This document shows positions 33,168 to 42,086 of a stretch of DNA of 51,180 bases, piece after piece; the stretch's first letter is position 1, and each line of letters opens with the position of its first letter. Position numbers and translations under genes: made by a program. Source of the DNA: a bacterium (GTDB taxonomy: Bacteria > Cyanobacteriota > Vampirovibrionia > Gastranaerophilales > Gastranaerophilaceae); contig JAFVDH010000054.1 of NCBI GenBank assembly GCA_017478515.1, positions 1 through 51,180 on the forward strand, given 5' to 3'. The notes beneath the pieces are model-generated. The model was not told the DNA's origin, searched no databases, and was given only the letters and a program-made list of their open reading frames with translations.

Positions 33168-34645
33168 TAGTTATCTTCTCCCGAATATGTCAATACCTGA
33201 TTTCTGCCTGTTTCTTTTGCCTTATACAAAGCCTTATCGGCACATTCAATCATCTGGTGTGCATCCTCCAGTTTATCCATGTTAGAACTTACACCGATGC
33301 TTGCAGTTAAACTTATTTGAATGCCGTTAAAGAAAAATTCATGAGTTTCAATTTTTTTTCTTAATCTTTCCATCATAGTCATGGCCGACGGAATAGTAGT
33401 TTCAGTCATTATAATACCAATTTCTTCACCGCCGTATCTGTAAATCATGTCAGAACGTCTGAAACTGTTTTTAATAATTGACGAAACTTCTTTTAATACG
33501 TAATCTCCATATTGGTGTCCGTAATTATCATTTACGCTCTTAAAGTGATCTATATCCAGAATTGCAAAACATAAATCAGACGGATATTTTCTGGATTTGT
33601 TAAATTCTCTATTAATTGAATAGTCAAATTGTCGACGATTAGAGAGCCCTGTTAAACCATCTGTAACAGATAAAAACTCAATACCTGAGAATAAATAACT
33701 TGTTTTAAACAGAGATGTCAATTCATGAACCATTATGTCATAGAAAATAAAGTCCATAAAATTCTGTTCTTTTTTAGAGTAGAAACATACACCGCCGATG
33801 AGTTTTTCTTCAAACTCAAACGGAAGTATTAAAGAAGATTGAAATTCATTAGCTGAAATTATTCTCTTATCAAGATTTTCATGATTTTCGTTTACGATAT
33901 CATGCCCGAAACTCGTAATAGAAAATTCTTTCATATTAGGCATCTTAGCGAAAAAATCTCTTTTTACTTTTTCAAGCACAAAACTTGAAACAGAGCAATT
34001 TTTTATATCAAAATGCAGCAAATACTTATCAGCCTCTTGGGCATGGTTAAAGAAAATTCCTGCCAAATCGTATTCCAAAAATACTGATAATAAGTCAAAA
34101 GTATTTTGAATAAGGGCTTTTTCATCCGTGTGGTATTCATTAACCATATCTCTAAAAGCGTTTAAAAAAGTATATTTTTCAATTTCGCTTTTCATAAGCT
34201 TGATAGCCTGATTTTGAACAGAGTCTTGAATTAGCGGATGATTTTTTATTTGTTCTTTTGTATTTTCATCCATTTCGTACTCATTGAGCAATTCGTCAAT
34301 AACAACACGAATTTCCTCATACGGAGTATCCTTTTGTAAAACCTCCTGAACATCGCATTTTTCAGCCCAATACTTATCGACAGGTTTCACCTTGTCAGCA
34401 AGCACAAGAAACGGTATTCTGCTCAAGATTTTATGGCTTTTTACCGTTTTACAGAACTGAAATCCGTCTATATCCTCAATATCATAAGCAGATATAATTA
34501 AATCCGGTAAAAACGATAAAATTTTTGAATACGCTTCTGACGTATTTTTTGCAACATCTACGACAAATTTCTCAACCTGCAATCTGTCCTGCATGAAATT
34601 TATAAAAAATTCGTCTTTATCTATTAATAATATTTTACGTTCCAT
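33167..34645 (-). CDS. Diguanylate cyclase with pseudo-receiver and GAF-like domains
   Basis: A 492-aa protein. Receiver-like domain at 1-120: acidic pair Asp9/Asp11 and Lys105 are present, but the phosphoacceptor position is Ala53 in PDLIISAYDIEDIDG. A GAF-like domain spans about 155-310. The GGDEF domain (about 325-488) has DGLTGLSNRR, the active site GGEEI (405-409) and the c-di-GMP inhibitory site RRSD (396-399), so cyclase activity and feedback are expected. It heads an operon with the tandem CheW gene, opposite MCP and CheA. Since its receiver cannot take phosphate in the usual way, it may be controlled by binding instead. Confidence 0.88.
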   Translation of the reverse strand: MERKILLIDKDEFFINFMQDRLQVEKFVVDVAKNTSEAYSKILSFLPDLIISAYDIEDIDGFQFCKTVKSHKILSRIPFLVLADKVKPVDKYWAEKCDVQEVLQKDTPYEEIRVVIDELLNEYEMDENTKEQIKNHPLIQDSVQNQAIKLMKSEIEKYTFLNAFRDMVNEYHTDEKALIQNTFDLLSVFLEYDLAGIFFNHAQEADKYLLHFDIKNCSVSSFVLEKVKRDFFAKMPNMKEFSITSFGHDIVNENHENLDKRIISANEFQSSLILPFEFEEKLIGGVCFYSKKEQNFMDFIFYDIMVHELTSLFKTSYLFSGIEFLSVTDGLTGLSNRRQFDYSINREFNKSRKYPSDLCFAILDIDHFKSVNDNYGHQYGDYVLKEVSSIIKNSFRRSDMIYRYGGEEIGIIMTETTIPSAMTMMERLRKKIETHEFFFNGIQISLTASIGVSSNMDKLEDAHQMIECADKALYKAKETGRNQVLTYSGEDN

Positions 34646-34724
34646 ATTAAATTTCTTTTATTTAAAATAAATTTGTATTACAATAATTATATTATAAAAA
34701 TATTTTTAATAAAAGGAGCAATTC

Positions 34725-35771
34725 ATGCCAAATAAATTAAGATTAAATTTTACACACAAATTAAATATAAAAGGAGTATTTGATACATTATTTTTCCTTT
34801 TCTCAGGGGCTATAGTTTGTGCTTTTGCTTATTTAGAAAAAGCCTCATTAATAAACTTGTTTATGCTGTTAACAGTATTAACAATTCTTTATGCAATCCA
34901 ATATTACATGACCAAAACATGGATTGAAAAAGCAATTTCTTCAATTATATACAGACAAATTAATTCGACTTCCGACAAAACGAATTCAATATTAAACCTT
35001 ATAAACAACCAAAAAAATATCGCAAGCAAACATTTAACAGAAACAACAAATTATGCGGCAACAGTTGAAAATATGAAAAATATTTCGGCTAAAACTCATG
35101 AGGTTCTAAAATCTCTAAACGATAAAGCCCAATCAACACTTGCATATTCAAATAAAGAAAAAGAATCAATGTCAGTAACTTCGGATAAAATGTTCAATTT
35201 AAAACAAAAAATGCAGATAGTTGCCGAAATGGTGCTTGACCTATCAAATACATTACAGCAAATTAAAAATAATTTATCAGTTGTTGAAGATATAAACGAA
35301 CAAACAAATATGCTTGCCCTTAATGCGTCAGTTGAAGCCGCAAGAGCAGGCGAACACGGAAAAGGTTTCGCAATTGTTGCAAGCGAAATCAGAAAATTAT
35401 CGGAAGAATCAAAAGAAGCTACAAATAAAATAACTAATATGCTTACTGATATTCAAAATTCTGCAAGCACATCCGTTTTAGCAACTGAAGAAAGCAACAA
35501 AGAAGTTGATATAGTTTTAAAATCTTCAAAAGATACAGTAAACACTCTTAACGAAATGACTCAGCTTGTAAACGAAATTTCTAAGCCGATAGAACAAATT
35601 AATTCATACGCAGACAATCAAAGCAGCTACTCATCTCAAATCCATTCATCTTTAAATGAAATTTCAAACTGGCTTAATGTATTTTTAGATACTATCGATA
35701 AAAGTGTTGTTGAAATAAATTCTCTAAATAACATGTCAACAAACTTAAAAGAAAATATTTTTGATGAATAA
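34725..35771 (+). CDS. Methyl-accepting chemotaxis protein without a periplasmic sensor domain
   Basis: A 348-aa receptor. Two close TM helices (about 16-36 and 42-63) leave no room for a ligand-binding domain. The rest is a coiled-coil signalling domain with the conserved hairpin tip [18 protein letters not shown] (about residue 192) that binds CheA and CheW. It may sense membrane state or get its signal from a partner. AAAAGGAG precedes the ATG. It lies 11 bp before the CheA gene. No CheR or CheB is found nearby, so methyl adaptation may be absent. Confidence 0.9.
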   Translation: MPNKLRLNFTHKLNIKGVFDTLFFLFSGAIVCAFAYLEKASLINLFMLLTVLTILYAIQYYMTKTWIEKAISSIIYRQINSTSDKTNSILNLINNQKNIASKHLTETTNYAATVENMKNISAKTHEVLKSLNDKAQSTLAYSNKEKESMSVTSDKMFNLKQKMQIVAEMVLDLSNTLQQIKNNLSVVEDINEQTNMLALNASVEAARAGEHGKGFAIVASEIRKLSEESKEATNKITNMLTDIQNSASTSVLATEESNKEVDIVLKSSKDTVNTLNEMTQLVNEISKPIEQINSYADNQSSYSSQIHSSLNEISNWLNVFLDTIDKSVVEINSLNNMSTNLKENIFDE

Positions 35772-35782
35772 ACAAATTAATT

Positions 35783-38700
35783 ATGGACTTTTCAGATAAC
35801 GAATTAACAGAAATTTTAAATATATTTCAAGTCGAAGCAGAAGATATTATTTCTAAAATGAATAACTCTCTGCTTGATTTGGAAAGAAATCCAAAAAATA
35901 AAGAACTAATTCTTCTTTTGTTCAGAAATGCACACAGCTTAAAGGGTGCGGCAAGAATGATTGGTTTTAATTCCATACAAACACTTGCTCACAAAATGGA
36001 AGATATTCTTGATTTAGCTCAAGAAAATAAACTTATTTTAAATACCAAAATATCCGATATTCTATACAAAACCGTAGATATGATTGACGAAATAATAAAA
36101 AATTCAATCAGCTCAGGTCAAGAAATCGCCGATATGACAGAAGTTAACGAACAAATAAACATTCTTGACAATATAAAAAGTGTTGAAGAACAAAATATAA
36201 ACGCAACAAAAGAAACAATGGATTATAACAGAACTCTTCTTCATAATTCCATTGAAAAGCTTAACTCACTAATAGTTAACACGCTTATATGCCTGATGAA
36301 ACTTGAAGAAAATTGCGAACCGGAAATGATTGACAGAATGTCAAACTATGTTAACAGAATGTTTGACCTATTCAATGATATCGGATTTTTCGAAATAAAG
36401 ATGAGTATTGAAAATACAAAACTAAAATTAGATTTTGTAAAACAAGCATCATACAATCTTACAACGCTTGAACTTATTGAAATGCAGGATGACATGGCAA
36501 ACGTAATAAATGTTCTGTCATCAATGTATGAATTAAATAATATACCTGTGGTTGACTACTATTCATACGCTTTTGAAAAAATAAGCAAACCGTCACAGCA
36601 ATATGAGGAATTCGTATTCGTACAAAAAGCCGAAGAAAAAAAACAAGAAGAACAAGAAGAATATCTCGACGGAGATAAAGAACCTCAGGAAGAAACCGAC
36701 AGCACAGTTACAACAATTAATTTTGCAACAGTAAAAGAAAAAATTCCGTCATTAGAAACAGATATCACGGATATTTACGAAATAAGAGAATTTTTTGAAC
36801 ACTTGGGAAAAAATTGCGAAAATGAAAACGCCTCAAAAATGATATCAGAAATTGTAAAAATACTTAAATACTCAGAGAAAACAAGTATTTGCCCGAATGA
36901 ACAAGCTCTAATGATTATATCCGGAGCAATAGATTATCTGGATGAACTGCTTAACAACGGAAACGATACAGGAAACTTTGACCTGTTATTCCAACAGCTC
37001 GAAATCATGATGCAATTATTGGATATGACAAATATTGCAGATGCCGATGCAATTCTTGACCTGCCTCAAGTTCAGGCCGTTCCAGCTAAAACAAAAACTA
37101 ACAGCGATTTTTCAAAAATATTTAATACAAATGAAATTAAAACCCTACACGTCGATTCAAATAAACTGGATGTTTTAATTAATCAGCTTGGAGAACTTAT
37201 TACAACAAAAACAAAAACGACAAAACAATTAACTAAATTTTCCGATATCGTTAAAGAAATGGAATATTTACAAAAAGATTTGATGGATAATATTTCAACA
37301 ATAAAAACCCTTGATAAAAAAATATCAAATCAATCCTCAGAAAATTTGACAATGTATTTAAAACAAACTTCAAATACATTTATGGATAATTATAAAAGAT
37401 TAGCCGACCTGATTAATGAAATCAATCAACTGCAAAGAACGCACCGTGACGACGATGATAAATTAACATATCTGATAGAAGATTTAAGTTCGATGGTAAA
37501 AAATATACGTGTATTACCGTTTGCGACAGTATTTCACTTCTTCGGCAGAATGGTCAGAGACATAGCAAAAGAAAGAAACAAAAAAGTAGAACTTATAATA
37601 AACGGCTCTGATACAAATGCCGATAAAAATATAATAGAAGAAATAAAAAATCCTTTAATTCACATAGTCAGAAACGCCATAGACCACGGTATAGAATCAC
37701 CTGAAAAACGTATGGCACTGGGTAAAAATCCGACAGGTAAAATAACCATAAATGCCCTCCACTCTGATAATAAAATAATACTTGAAGTAATAGATGACGG
37801 ACAAGGATTTAATATTGAGCAAATAAAAGAAACAGCCATAATAAAAGAATTCGTAACACAAGACGAATTAAACCAGATGACGGAAGATGAAATCATCAAT
37901 ATGGTATTTTGGCCGGGATTTACAACAGATGACAAAGTAACGGATATCTCAGGCAGAGGTATAGGATTGGATGTTGTAAAATCAAAAATGATGCAGTTAA
38001 ACGGTCAAATAAAGCTTATAACTGACATAAACAGAGGAAGCTGCATAAGACTTGAATTACCTCTTACAATGTCAACAATGAACGCATTGGTTATAAAATC
38101 AGCTAAAAAACTGTTCGCAATCCCTATGGCAAATATAGTAACAGTTATTTCAAAACCGCTTGACGAAATCTTCATAAACGACGGTCAGGCAACAATTGTG
38201 TACAACGAAAAAAATATTTCAGTATACAATTTGTCAACAATTCTTGATATAGAAACTAAAGAAGAAATACTGTCAAATAAAAAAACAATAATGATTGTAG
38301 AATCCGATAATAAAATAATCGGCTTAATAGCAGATGAACTTGTCGGAACAGAAGAAGTATTGAATAAAAAACTTGCACCACCAATACAAAAAGTTAAAAA
38401 TATCTCAGGTGTAACTGCCCTTGCAAGCGGAGAAATATGCTTAATATTAAATGTGTCTGATATCATGAGAAACTCAATGTTTTTATCAAACAAAACCATT
38501 GCCGCAGAAAAAGTAAAAATGCTTGAATATAAATCAAACAAAAATAAAATAAATAAAAAAATATTGGTAGTAGATGATTCCGTGATAGTCAGAACATTGA
38601 CAAAAAACATTCTTTCAATGGAAGGTTTTAACGTAGAAACGGTGTTTAACCCGATAGAAGCACTAAAAAAATTAAAACAATCTCATTACGATGCGATAAT

Positions 38701-38920
38701 AACAGACATAGAAATGCCTGAATTAAATGGGTTTGAATTTTTGGAACAACTTAAAAAAGATAAAATGAAAGCAAATATACCTGTGGTTGTCATGTCATCA
38801 AATGACGAAGAAGAATATAAAGAAAGAGCAAAAACCCTTGGAGCAGCCGACTATATAGTAAAAAACAGCTTTAAACAACCGGCATTCATAAAATATATAA
38901 AAGATTTACTTAGTAAATAA
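35783..38920 (+). CDS. CheA-type histidine kinase with C-terminal receiver (CheA-CheY hybrid)
   Basis: A 1045-aa hybrid kinase. An HPt domain (1-110) has phosphorylated His51 in RNAHSLKGAARMIGF. A second helical region (about 170-260) lacks a His. The dimerisation domain is at about 440-560, the ATPase from about 610 (PLIHIVRNAIDHGIE, DDGQGFNI, GRGIGLDVVKS), CheW-like at about 770-905, then a receiver at about 925-1045 with Asp975 in AIITDIEMPELNG. This is the layout of type-IV-pili or cyanobacterial Tax/Hmp-like systems. No SD is visible before the ATG, 11 bp after the MCP stop, which suggests translational reinitiation. Confidence 0.92.
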   Translation: MDFSDNELTEILNIFQVEAEDIISKMNNSLLDLERNPKNKELILLLFRNAHSLKGAARMIGFNSIQTLAHKMEDILDLAQENKLILNTKISDILYKTVDMIDEIIKNSISSGQEIADMTEVNEQINILDNIKSVEEQNINATKETMDYNRTLLHNSIEKLNSLIVNTLICLMKLEENCEPEMIDRMSNYVNRMFDLFNDIGFFEIKMSIENTKLKLDFVKQASYNLTTLELIEMQDDMANVINVLSSMYELNNIPVVDYYSYAFEKISKPSQQYEEFVFVQKAEEKKQEEQEEYLDGDKEPQEETDSTVTTINFATVKEKIPSLETDITDIYEIREFFEHLGKNCENENASKMISEIVKILKYSEKTSICPNEQALMIISGAIDYLDELLNNGNDTGNFDLLFQQLEIMMQLLDMTNIADADAILDLPQVQAVPAKTKTNSDFSKIFNTNEIKTLHVDSNKLDVLINQLGELITTKTKTTKQLTKFSDIVKEMEYLQKDLMDNISTIKTLDKKISNQSSENLTMYLKQTSNTFMDNYKRLADLINEINQLQRTHRDDDDKLTYLIEDLSSMVKNIRVLPFATVFHFFGRMVRDIAKERNKKVELIINGSDTNADKNIIEEIKNPLIHIVRNAIDHGIESPEKRMALGKNPTGKITINALHSDNKIILEVIDDGQGFNIEQIKETAIIKEFVTQDELNQMTEDEIINMVFWPGFTTDDKVTDISGRGIGLDVVKSKMMQLNGQIKLITDINRGSCIRLELPLTMSTMNALVIKSAKKLFAIPMANIVTVISKPLDEIFINDGQATIVYNEKNISVYNLSTILDIETKEEILSNKKTIMIVESDNKIIGLIADELVGTEEVLNKKLAPPIQKVKNISGVTALASGEICLILNVSDIMRNSMFLSNKTIAAEKVKMLEYKSNKNKINKKILVVDDSVIVRTLTKNILSMEGFNVETVFNPIEALKKLKQSHYDAIITDIEMPELNGFEFLEQLKKDKMKANIPVVVMSSNDEEEYKERAKTLGAADYIVKNSFKQPAFIKYIKDLLSK

Positions 38921-38922
38921 TA

Positions 38923-38942
38923 ATTTCAAATAAATTTGAAAT
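38923..38942. repeat. AT-rich inverted repeat upstream of efp
   Basis: ATTTCAAAT-AA-ATTTGAAAT, a perfect 9-bp inverted repeat just after the CheA stop. It could be a weak terminator or an operator for the efp operon; there is no T run. Confidence 0.35.
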
Positions 38943-39017
38943 AAATTATGTTTATGATACCATCAATCTATAGAATAAAATAAAAAATGTAATAAGCAAG
39001 AATAAAAAGGAGACTTT

Positions 39018-39575
39018 ATGATATCTGTAAACGATTTAAAAACAGGCTTAACACTGGAACTTGATAACGGACTATGGACAGTGGTAGACTTTCTGCACGT
39101 AAAACCTGGAAAAGGAGCAGCATTCGTAAGAACAACCCTAAAACACGTAGAAACAGGCAGAGTAGTAGAAAAAACATTCAGAGCCGGTGAAAAAGTAGCA
39201 AAAGCAATGTTAGAACGCAGAGATATGCAATATTTATATAAAGAAGGAACAGGCTATGTAATGATGGATTTGGAAAATTATGAGCAAATCACATTGACTC
39301 AAGACCAAATCGGAGACGGAATAAAATATTTAAAAGAAAATATGAATGTATCAATATTACTACACGATACAAAAGTAGTAGGCTGTGATATTCCATCACA
39401 CGTAGAATTAGAAGTAGTAGATACACCACCGGCAGAAAAGGGCAACACAGCACAAGGCGGAACAAAACCTGCAACAACAGAAACAGGTGCAGTAGTAAAC
39501 GTACCTTTCTTCGTACAAAACGGTGACAGAATCAGAATTGATACAAGAACAAATGAATACTTAGACCGTTGCTAG
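39018..39575 (+). CDS. efp: Elongation factor P
   Basis: A 185-aa translation factor that relieves ribosome stalling at Pro-Pro sequences. Domain I has HVKPGKGAAFVRTTLKH with Lys32 at the tip, the residue that is modified in many bacteria. Domains II and III follow, ending with the conserved GDRIRIDTRTNEYLDR. An AAAAAGGAG site precedes the ATG. The gene stands before accB and accC at short spacing (24 and 14 bp), an order known from cyanobacteria. Confidence 0.97.
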   Translation: MISVNDLKTGLTLELDNGLWTVVDFLHVKPGKGAAFVRTTLKHVETGRVVEKTFRAGEKVAKAMLERRDMQYLYKEGTGYVMMDLENYEQITLTQDQIGDGIKYLKENMNVSILLHDTKVVGCDIPSHVELEVVDTPPAEKGNTAQGGTKPATTETGAVVNVPFFVQNGDRIRIDTRTNEYLDRC

Positions 39576-39599
39576 TATTCATTTTGAAAGGTTATAATT

Positions 39600-40046
39600 A
39601 TGGATATTAAATATGTAGAAAAACTTGCAAAGTTAGTTGACGAACATCAGCTGACAGAACTTACGGTGACAGAAGGCGAAAGTAAGTTAACATTAAAGAA
39701 AGAACCTGCAAAAAGCGGTGAAATGACACAAGTAATGCCGCCAATCCAAAAAATTCAACCTCAAATAGTAAAAGAAGAAAAGGTTGAAGAGAAAAAAGAA
39801 GAAAGAAAGACAAATAAAGTTATTAAATCACCAATGGTAGGAACATTCTACAAAGCACCTGCAGCAGGAGCACCGCCGTTCGTAGAAGTAGGCGGACTTG
39901 TAGCACAAGGTGAGGTTGTCTGCATAATTGAAGCAATGAAATTAATGAATGAAATTGAATCTGATTTTTCAGGAAAAGTTGTTGAAATATGCGTTGAAGA
40001 CGGTCAACCCGTAGAATATGGTCAAACTTTAATGTATATTGAATAA
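39600..40046 (+). CDS. accB: Biotin carboxyl carrier protein of acetyl-CoA carboxylase
   Basis: A 148-aa carrier of the first committed step of fatty acid synthesis. A flexible charged linker (about 35-75, many Lys and Glu) is followed by the biotinyl domain with Lys114 in EAMKLMNEIE and the loop GTFYKAPAAGAPPFVEVG. GAAAGG lies eight bases before the ATG. It is translated in step with accC, 14 bp downstream. The transferase subunits accA and accD are not in this window. Confidence 0.97.
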   Translation: MDIKYVEKLAKLVDEHQLTELTVTEGESKLTLKKEPAKSGEMTQVMPPIQKIQPQIVKEEKVEEKKEERKTNKVIKSPMVGTFYKAPAAGAPPFVEVGGLVAQGEVVCIIEAMKLMNEIESDFSGKVVEICVEDGQPVEYGQTLMYIE

Positions 40047-40060
40047 AGGTATTTAATATT

Positions 40061-41413
40061 ATGTTTAAAAAAGTATTAGTTGCAAACCGTGGAGAAATAG
40101 CGGTTAGAGTAATTCGTGCGTGCAGAGAGTTGGGAATACCAACAGTTGCAATCTATTCAGAAGCAGATGCCGAGTCATTACATGTAAGATTGGCAACCGA
40201 TGCATATTGCATTGGACCGAATGAACCTGCAAAAAGCTATCTTAATATCCCAGCAATAATGTCTGCAGCAGTTGTATCAGGTGCAGATGCAATACATCCA
40301 GGATATGGATTTTTGTCAGAACGCCCTGACTTTGTTGATATCTGCGATAAGCATAACATCAAATTTATAGGCCCGAGTGGAGATACTATGAGATTGATGG
40401 GAGATAAATCAAACGCAAGAAAAACAATGATAGAAAACAATGTTCCCGTAACTCCGGGAACGGAAATTCTCGGTTCAATTAAGGAATGTCTTGACTTTGC
40501 AAATAAAGTAGGATATCCGATAATAATAAAAGCAACAGCAGGCGGTGGCGGAAAAGCAATGAGAGTAGTAAGAACGCCTGAAGAATTGCCTGAATTGATG
40601 AATATTTGCCAGCAAGAAGCTGAAAATTATTTCGGAAATCCTGATGTGTATGCAGAAAAATTCTTAGAAAACCCAAGACACATTGAAGTACAAATAATAA
40701 GCGATAAATACGGAAATGTAGTTCATATAGGAGAAAGAGACTGCTCAATTCAAAGAAGACACCAAAAATTAATAGAAGAAGCACCATCTTTTGTTATTGA
40801 CGAAAAAACCAGAAAAGCAATGGGCGAAGCAGCAGTAAGAGCAGCAAAAGCAATTAATTATGAGGGTGTCGGAACATGCGAATTCTTATTGGATAAAGAC
40901 GGTAAATGGTACTTCATGGAAATGAATACCAGAATTCAAGTAGAACACTGCGTAACAGAAATGATTTCAAGAATTGACCTTGTAAGACAGCAAATAAGAG
41001 TTGCCGCAGGAGAAGAGCTTGAATATACACAAAAAGATATAAAACTTGAGGGTCATGCCATAGAATGCAGAATAAATGCAGAAAATCCCGACAAAAACTT
41101 TATCCCATGCCCCGGAAAAATAGAGGGCTACGCTGCTCCGGGAGGCTTTGGAATAAGAGTTGATTCTCATGTATATCCGGGATACAAAATTCCGCCATAC
41201 TACGATTCTTTGATAGGTAAATTAATTTGTTGGGGACAAACAAGAAACGAAGCCAGAAGAAGAATGTATCAAGCTTTAAAAGAATACGTTATAACGGGTA
41301 TAGAAACAACTATTCCATTCCATCTTGAAATAGTTGAAGATGAAGTATTTAAAAGCGGAAACTTTAATACAGGATATATTGAAGACTATTTGAAACGAAC
41401 TAACAGAATATAA
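40061..41413 (+). CDS. accC: Biotin carboxylase subunit of acetyl-CoA carboxylase
   Basis: A 450-aa enzyme that loads CO2 onto the biotin of AccB with ATP. The N-terminal domain starts KKVLVANRGEIAVRVIRACR. The ATP-grasp part has IIIKATAGGGGKAMRVV and YFMEMNTRIQVEHCVTEM, with GERDCSIQRRHQK near the active site. Length and motifs are as expected. A terminator hairpin follows, so efp-accB-accC end together. Confidence 0.97.
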   Translation: MFKKVLVANRGEIAVRVIRACRELGIPTVAIYSEADAESLHVRLATDAYCIGPNEPAKSYLNIPAIMSAAVVSGADAIHPGYGFLSERPDFVDICDKHNIKFIGPSGDTMRLMGDKSNARKTMIENNVPVTPGTEILGSIKECLDFANKVGYPIIIKATAGGGGKAMRVVRTPEELPELMNICQQEAENYFGNPDVYAEKFLENPRHIEVQIISDKYGNVVHIGERDCSIQRRHQKLIEEAPSFVIDEKTRKAMGEAAVRAAKAINYEGVGTCEFLLDKDGKWYFMEMNTRIQVEHCVTEMISRIDLVRQQIRVAAGEELEYTQKDIKLEGHAIECRINAENPDKNFIPCPGKIEGYAAPGGFGIRVDSHVYPGYKIPPYYDSLIGKLICWGQTRNEARRRMYQALKEYVITGIETTIPFHLEIVEDEVFKSGNFNTGYIEDYLKRTNRI

Positions 41414-41419
41414 AAATAA

Positions 41420-41448
41420 AAGGCGGATTTTTGTAAAAAATCCGCCTT
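41420..41448 (+). terminator. Terminator-like hairpin after accC
   Basis: AAGGCGGATTTTT (41420-41432), loop GTA, AAAAATCCGCCTT (41436-41448): a perfect 13-bp stem. The downstream T run is imperfect (GGAAATAATTTT). Confidence 0.75.
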
Positions 41449-41552
41449 GGAAATAATTTTAACATTAACATTAAATTTTAAATTTTTCTCTCTCTTCTTT
41501 GTTGAAAATTATACATTTTCTTTAAATATTTATTTTTTTATCCATTTTAATC

Positions 41553-42005
41553 CTATTCGTCTTCTTCCTCTTCATCAGTTTTATCTTCAACTTCAGCAAC
41601 TTCAACGCCCATCGCTTTCAAATTTGCTCTTGCTTTAGGTGCAAGTGCAGTATCAGCAAAGTTTTCTAAAATTGTTTGGAAACATTCAATAGCTTCAGTA
41701 TTCATTTCTCTTAGCTTATAAATACAACCTGCCTTATAATACAAAGGTGCAAGCACGATATCAGGAGCAACAAGCATTTGATTATCCAGTTTTATTTTTA
41801 CATTAATCAAATCTCTGTTATCATCAGGAGATAATAAAGCATTACCGTAGACTTTTCGTGTTAAGTTATCAATAGTATCCGACATAGCCTGAATGTCTTC
41901 GGCAGGAATTTTACTTTTAGCGGCTTTTTTAGCAGCATAAGCATCAATGCCAAACGCCATAAGGACAAAAATTCCTAATATTATAATTAATAATGCTTTT
42001 TTCAT
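41553..42005 (-). CDS. Exported TPR-like protein with acidic tail
   Basis: A 150-aa periplasmic protein with a signal peptide (LLIIILGIFVLMAFGIDAYA, cut after AYA). About residues 85-135 look like one or two TPR helices (PLYYKAGCIYKLREMNTEAI and ILENFADTALAPKARANL), similar to the TPR part of BamD- or YbgF-like proteins. The last residues are strongly acidic (DKTDEEEEDE). AGG is seven bases before the ATG. Function unknown, presumably envelope assembly or protein binding. Divergent from nagZ. Confidence 0.7.
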   Translation of the reverse strand: MKKALLIIILGIFVLMAFGIDAYAAKKAAKSKIPAEDIQAMSDTIDNLTRKVYGNALLSPDDNRDLINVKIKLDNQMLVAPDIVLAPLYYKAGCIYKLREMNTEAIECFQTILENFADTALAPKARANLKAMGVEVAEVEDKTDEEEEDE

Positions 42006-42050
42006 TACTTACCTACTCCCTATTTAGTATTTATATTTTATAATAAAACC

Positions 42051-42080
42051 TTGCAAATAGGTCTCATACAAATGTATGAT
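42051..42080 (+). promoter_or_regulatory. Promoter of nagZ, leaderless type
   Basis: TTGCAA (42051-42056), 18-base spacer, TATGAT (42075-42080), then ATTATC and ATG 42087. Two in-frame starts upstream (42051 and 42072) are inside the promoter and would not be in the transcript. Confidence 0.65.
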
Positions 42081-42086
42081 ATTATC

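Noticed and set aside
38185..38610. Minus-strand 141-codon frame within the CheA gene
   Set aside because: Antisense of the CheW-like part of CheA, with no SD and hydrophobic composition explained by reverse reading of Lys/Asn-rich codons.
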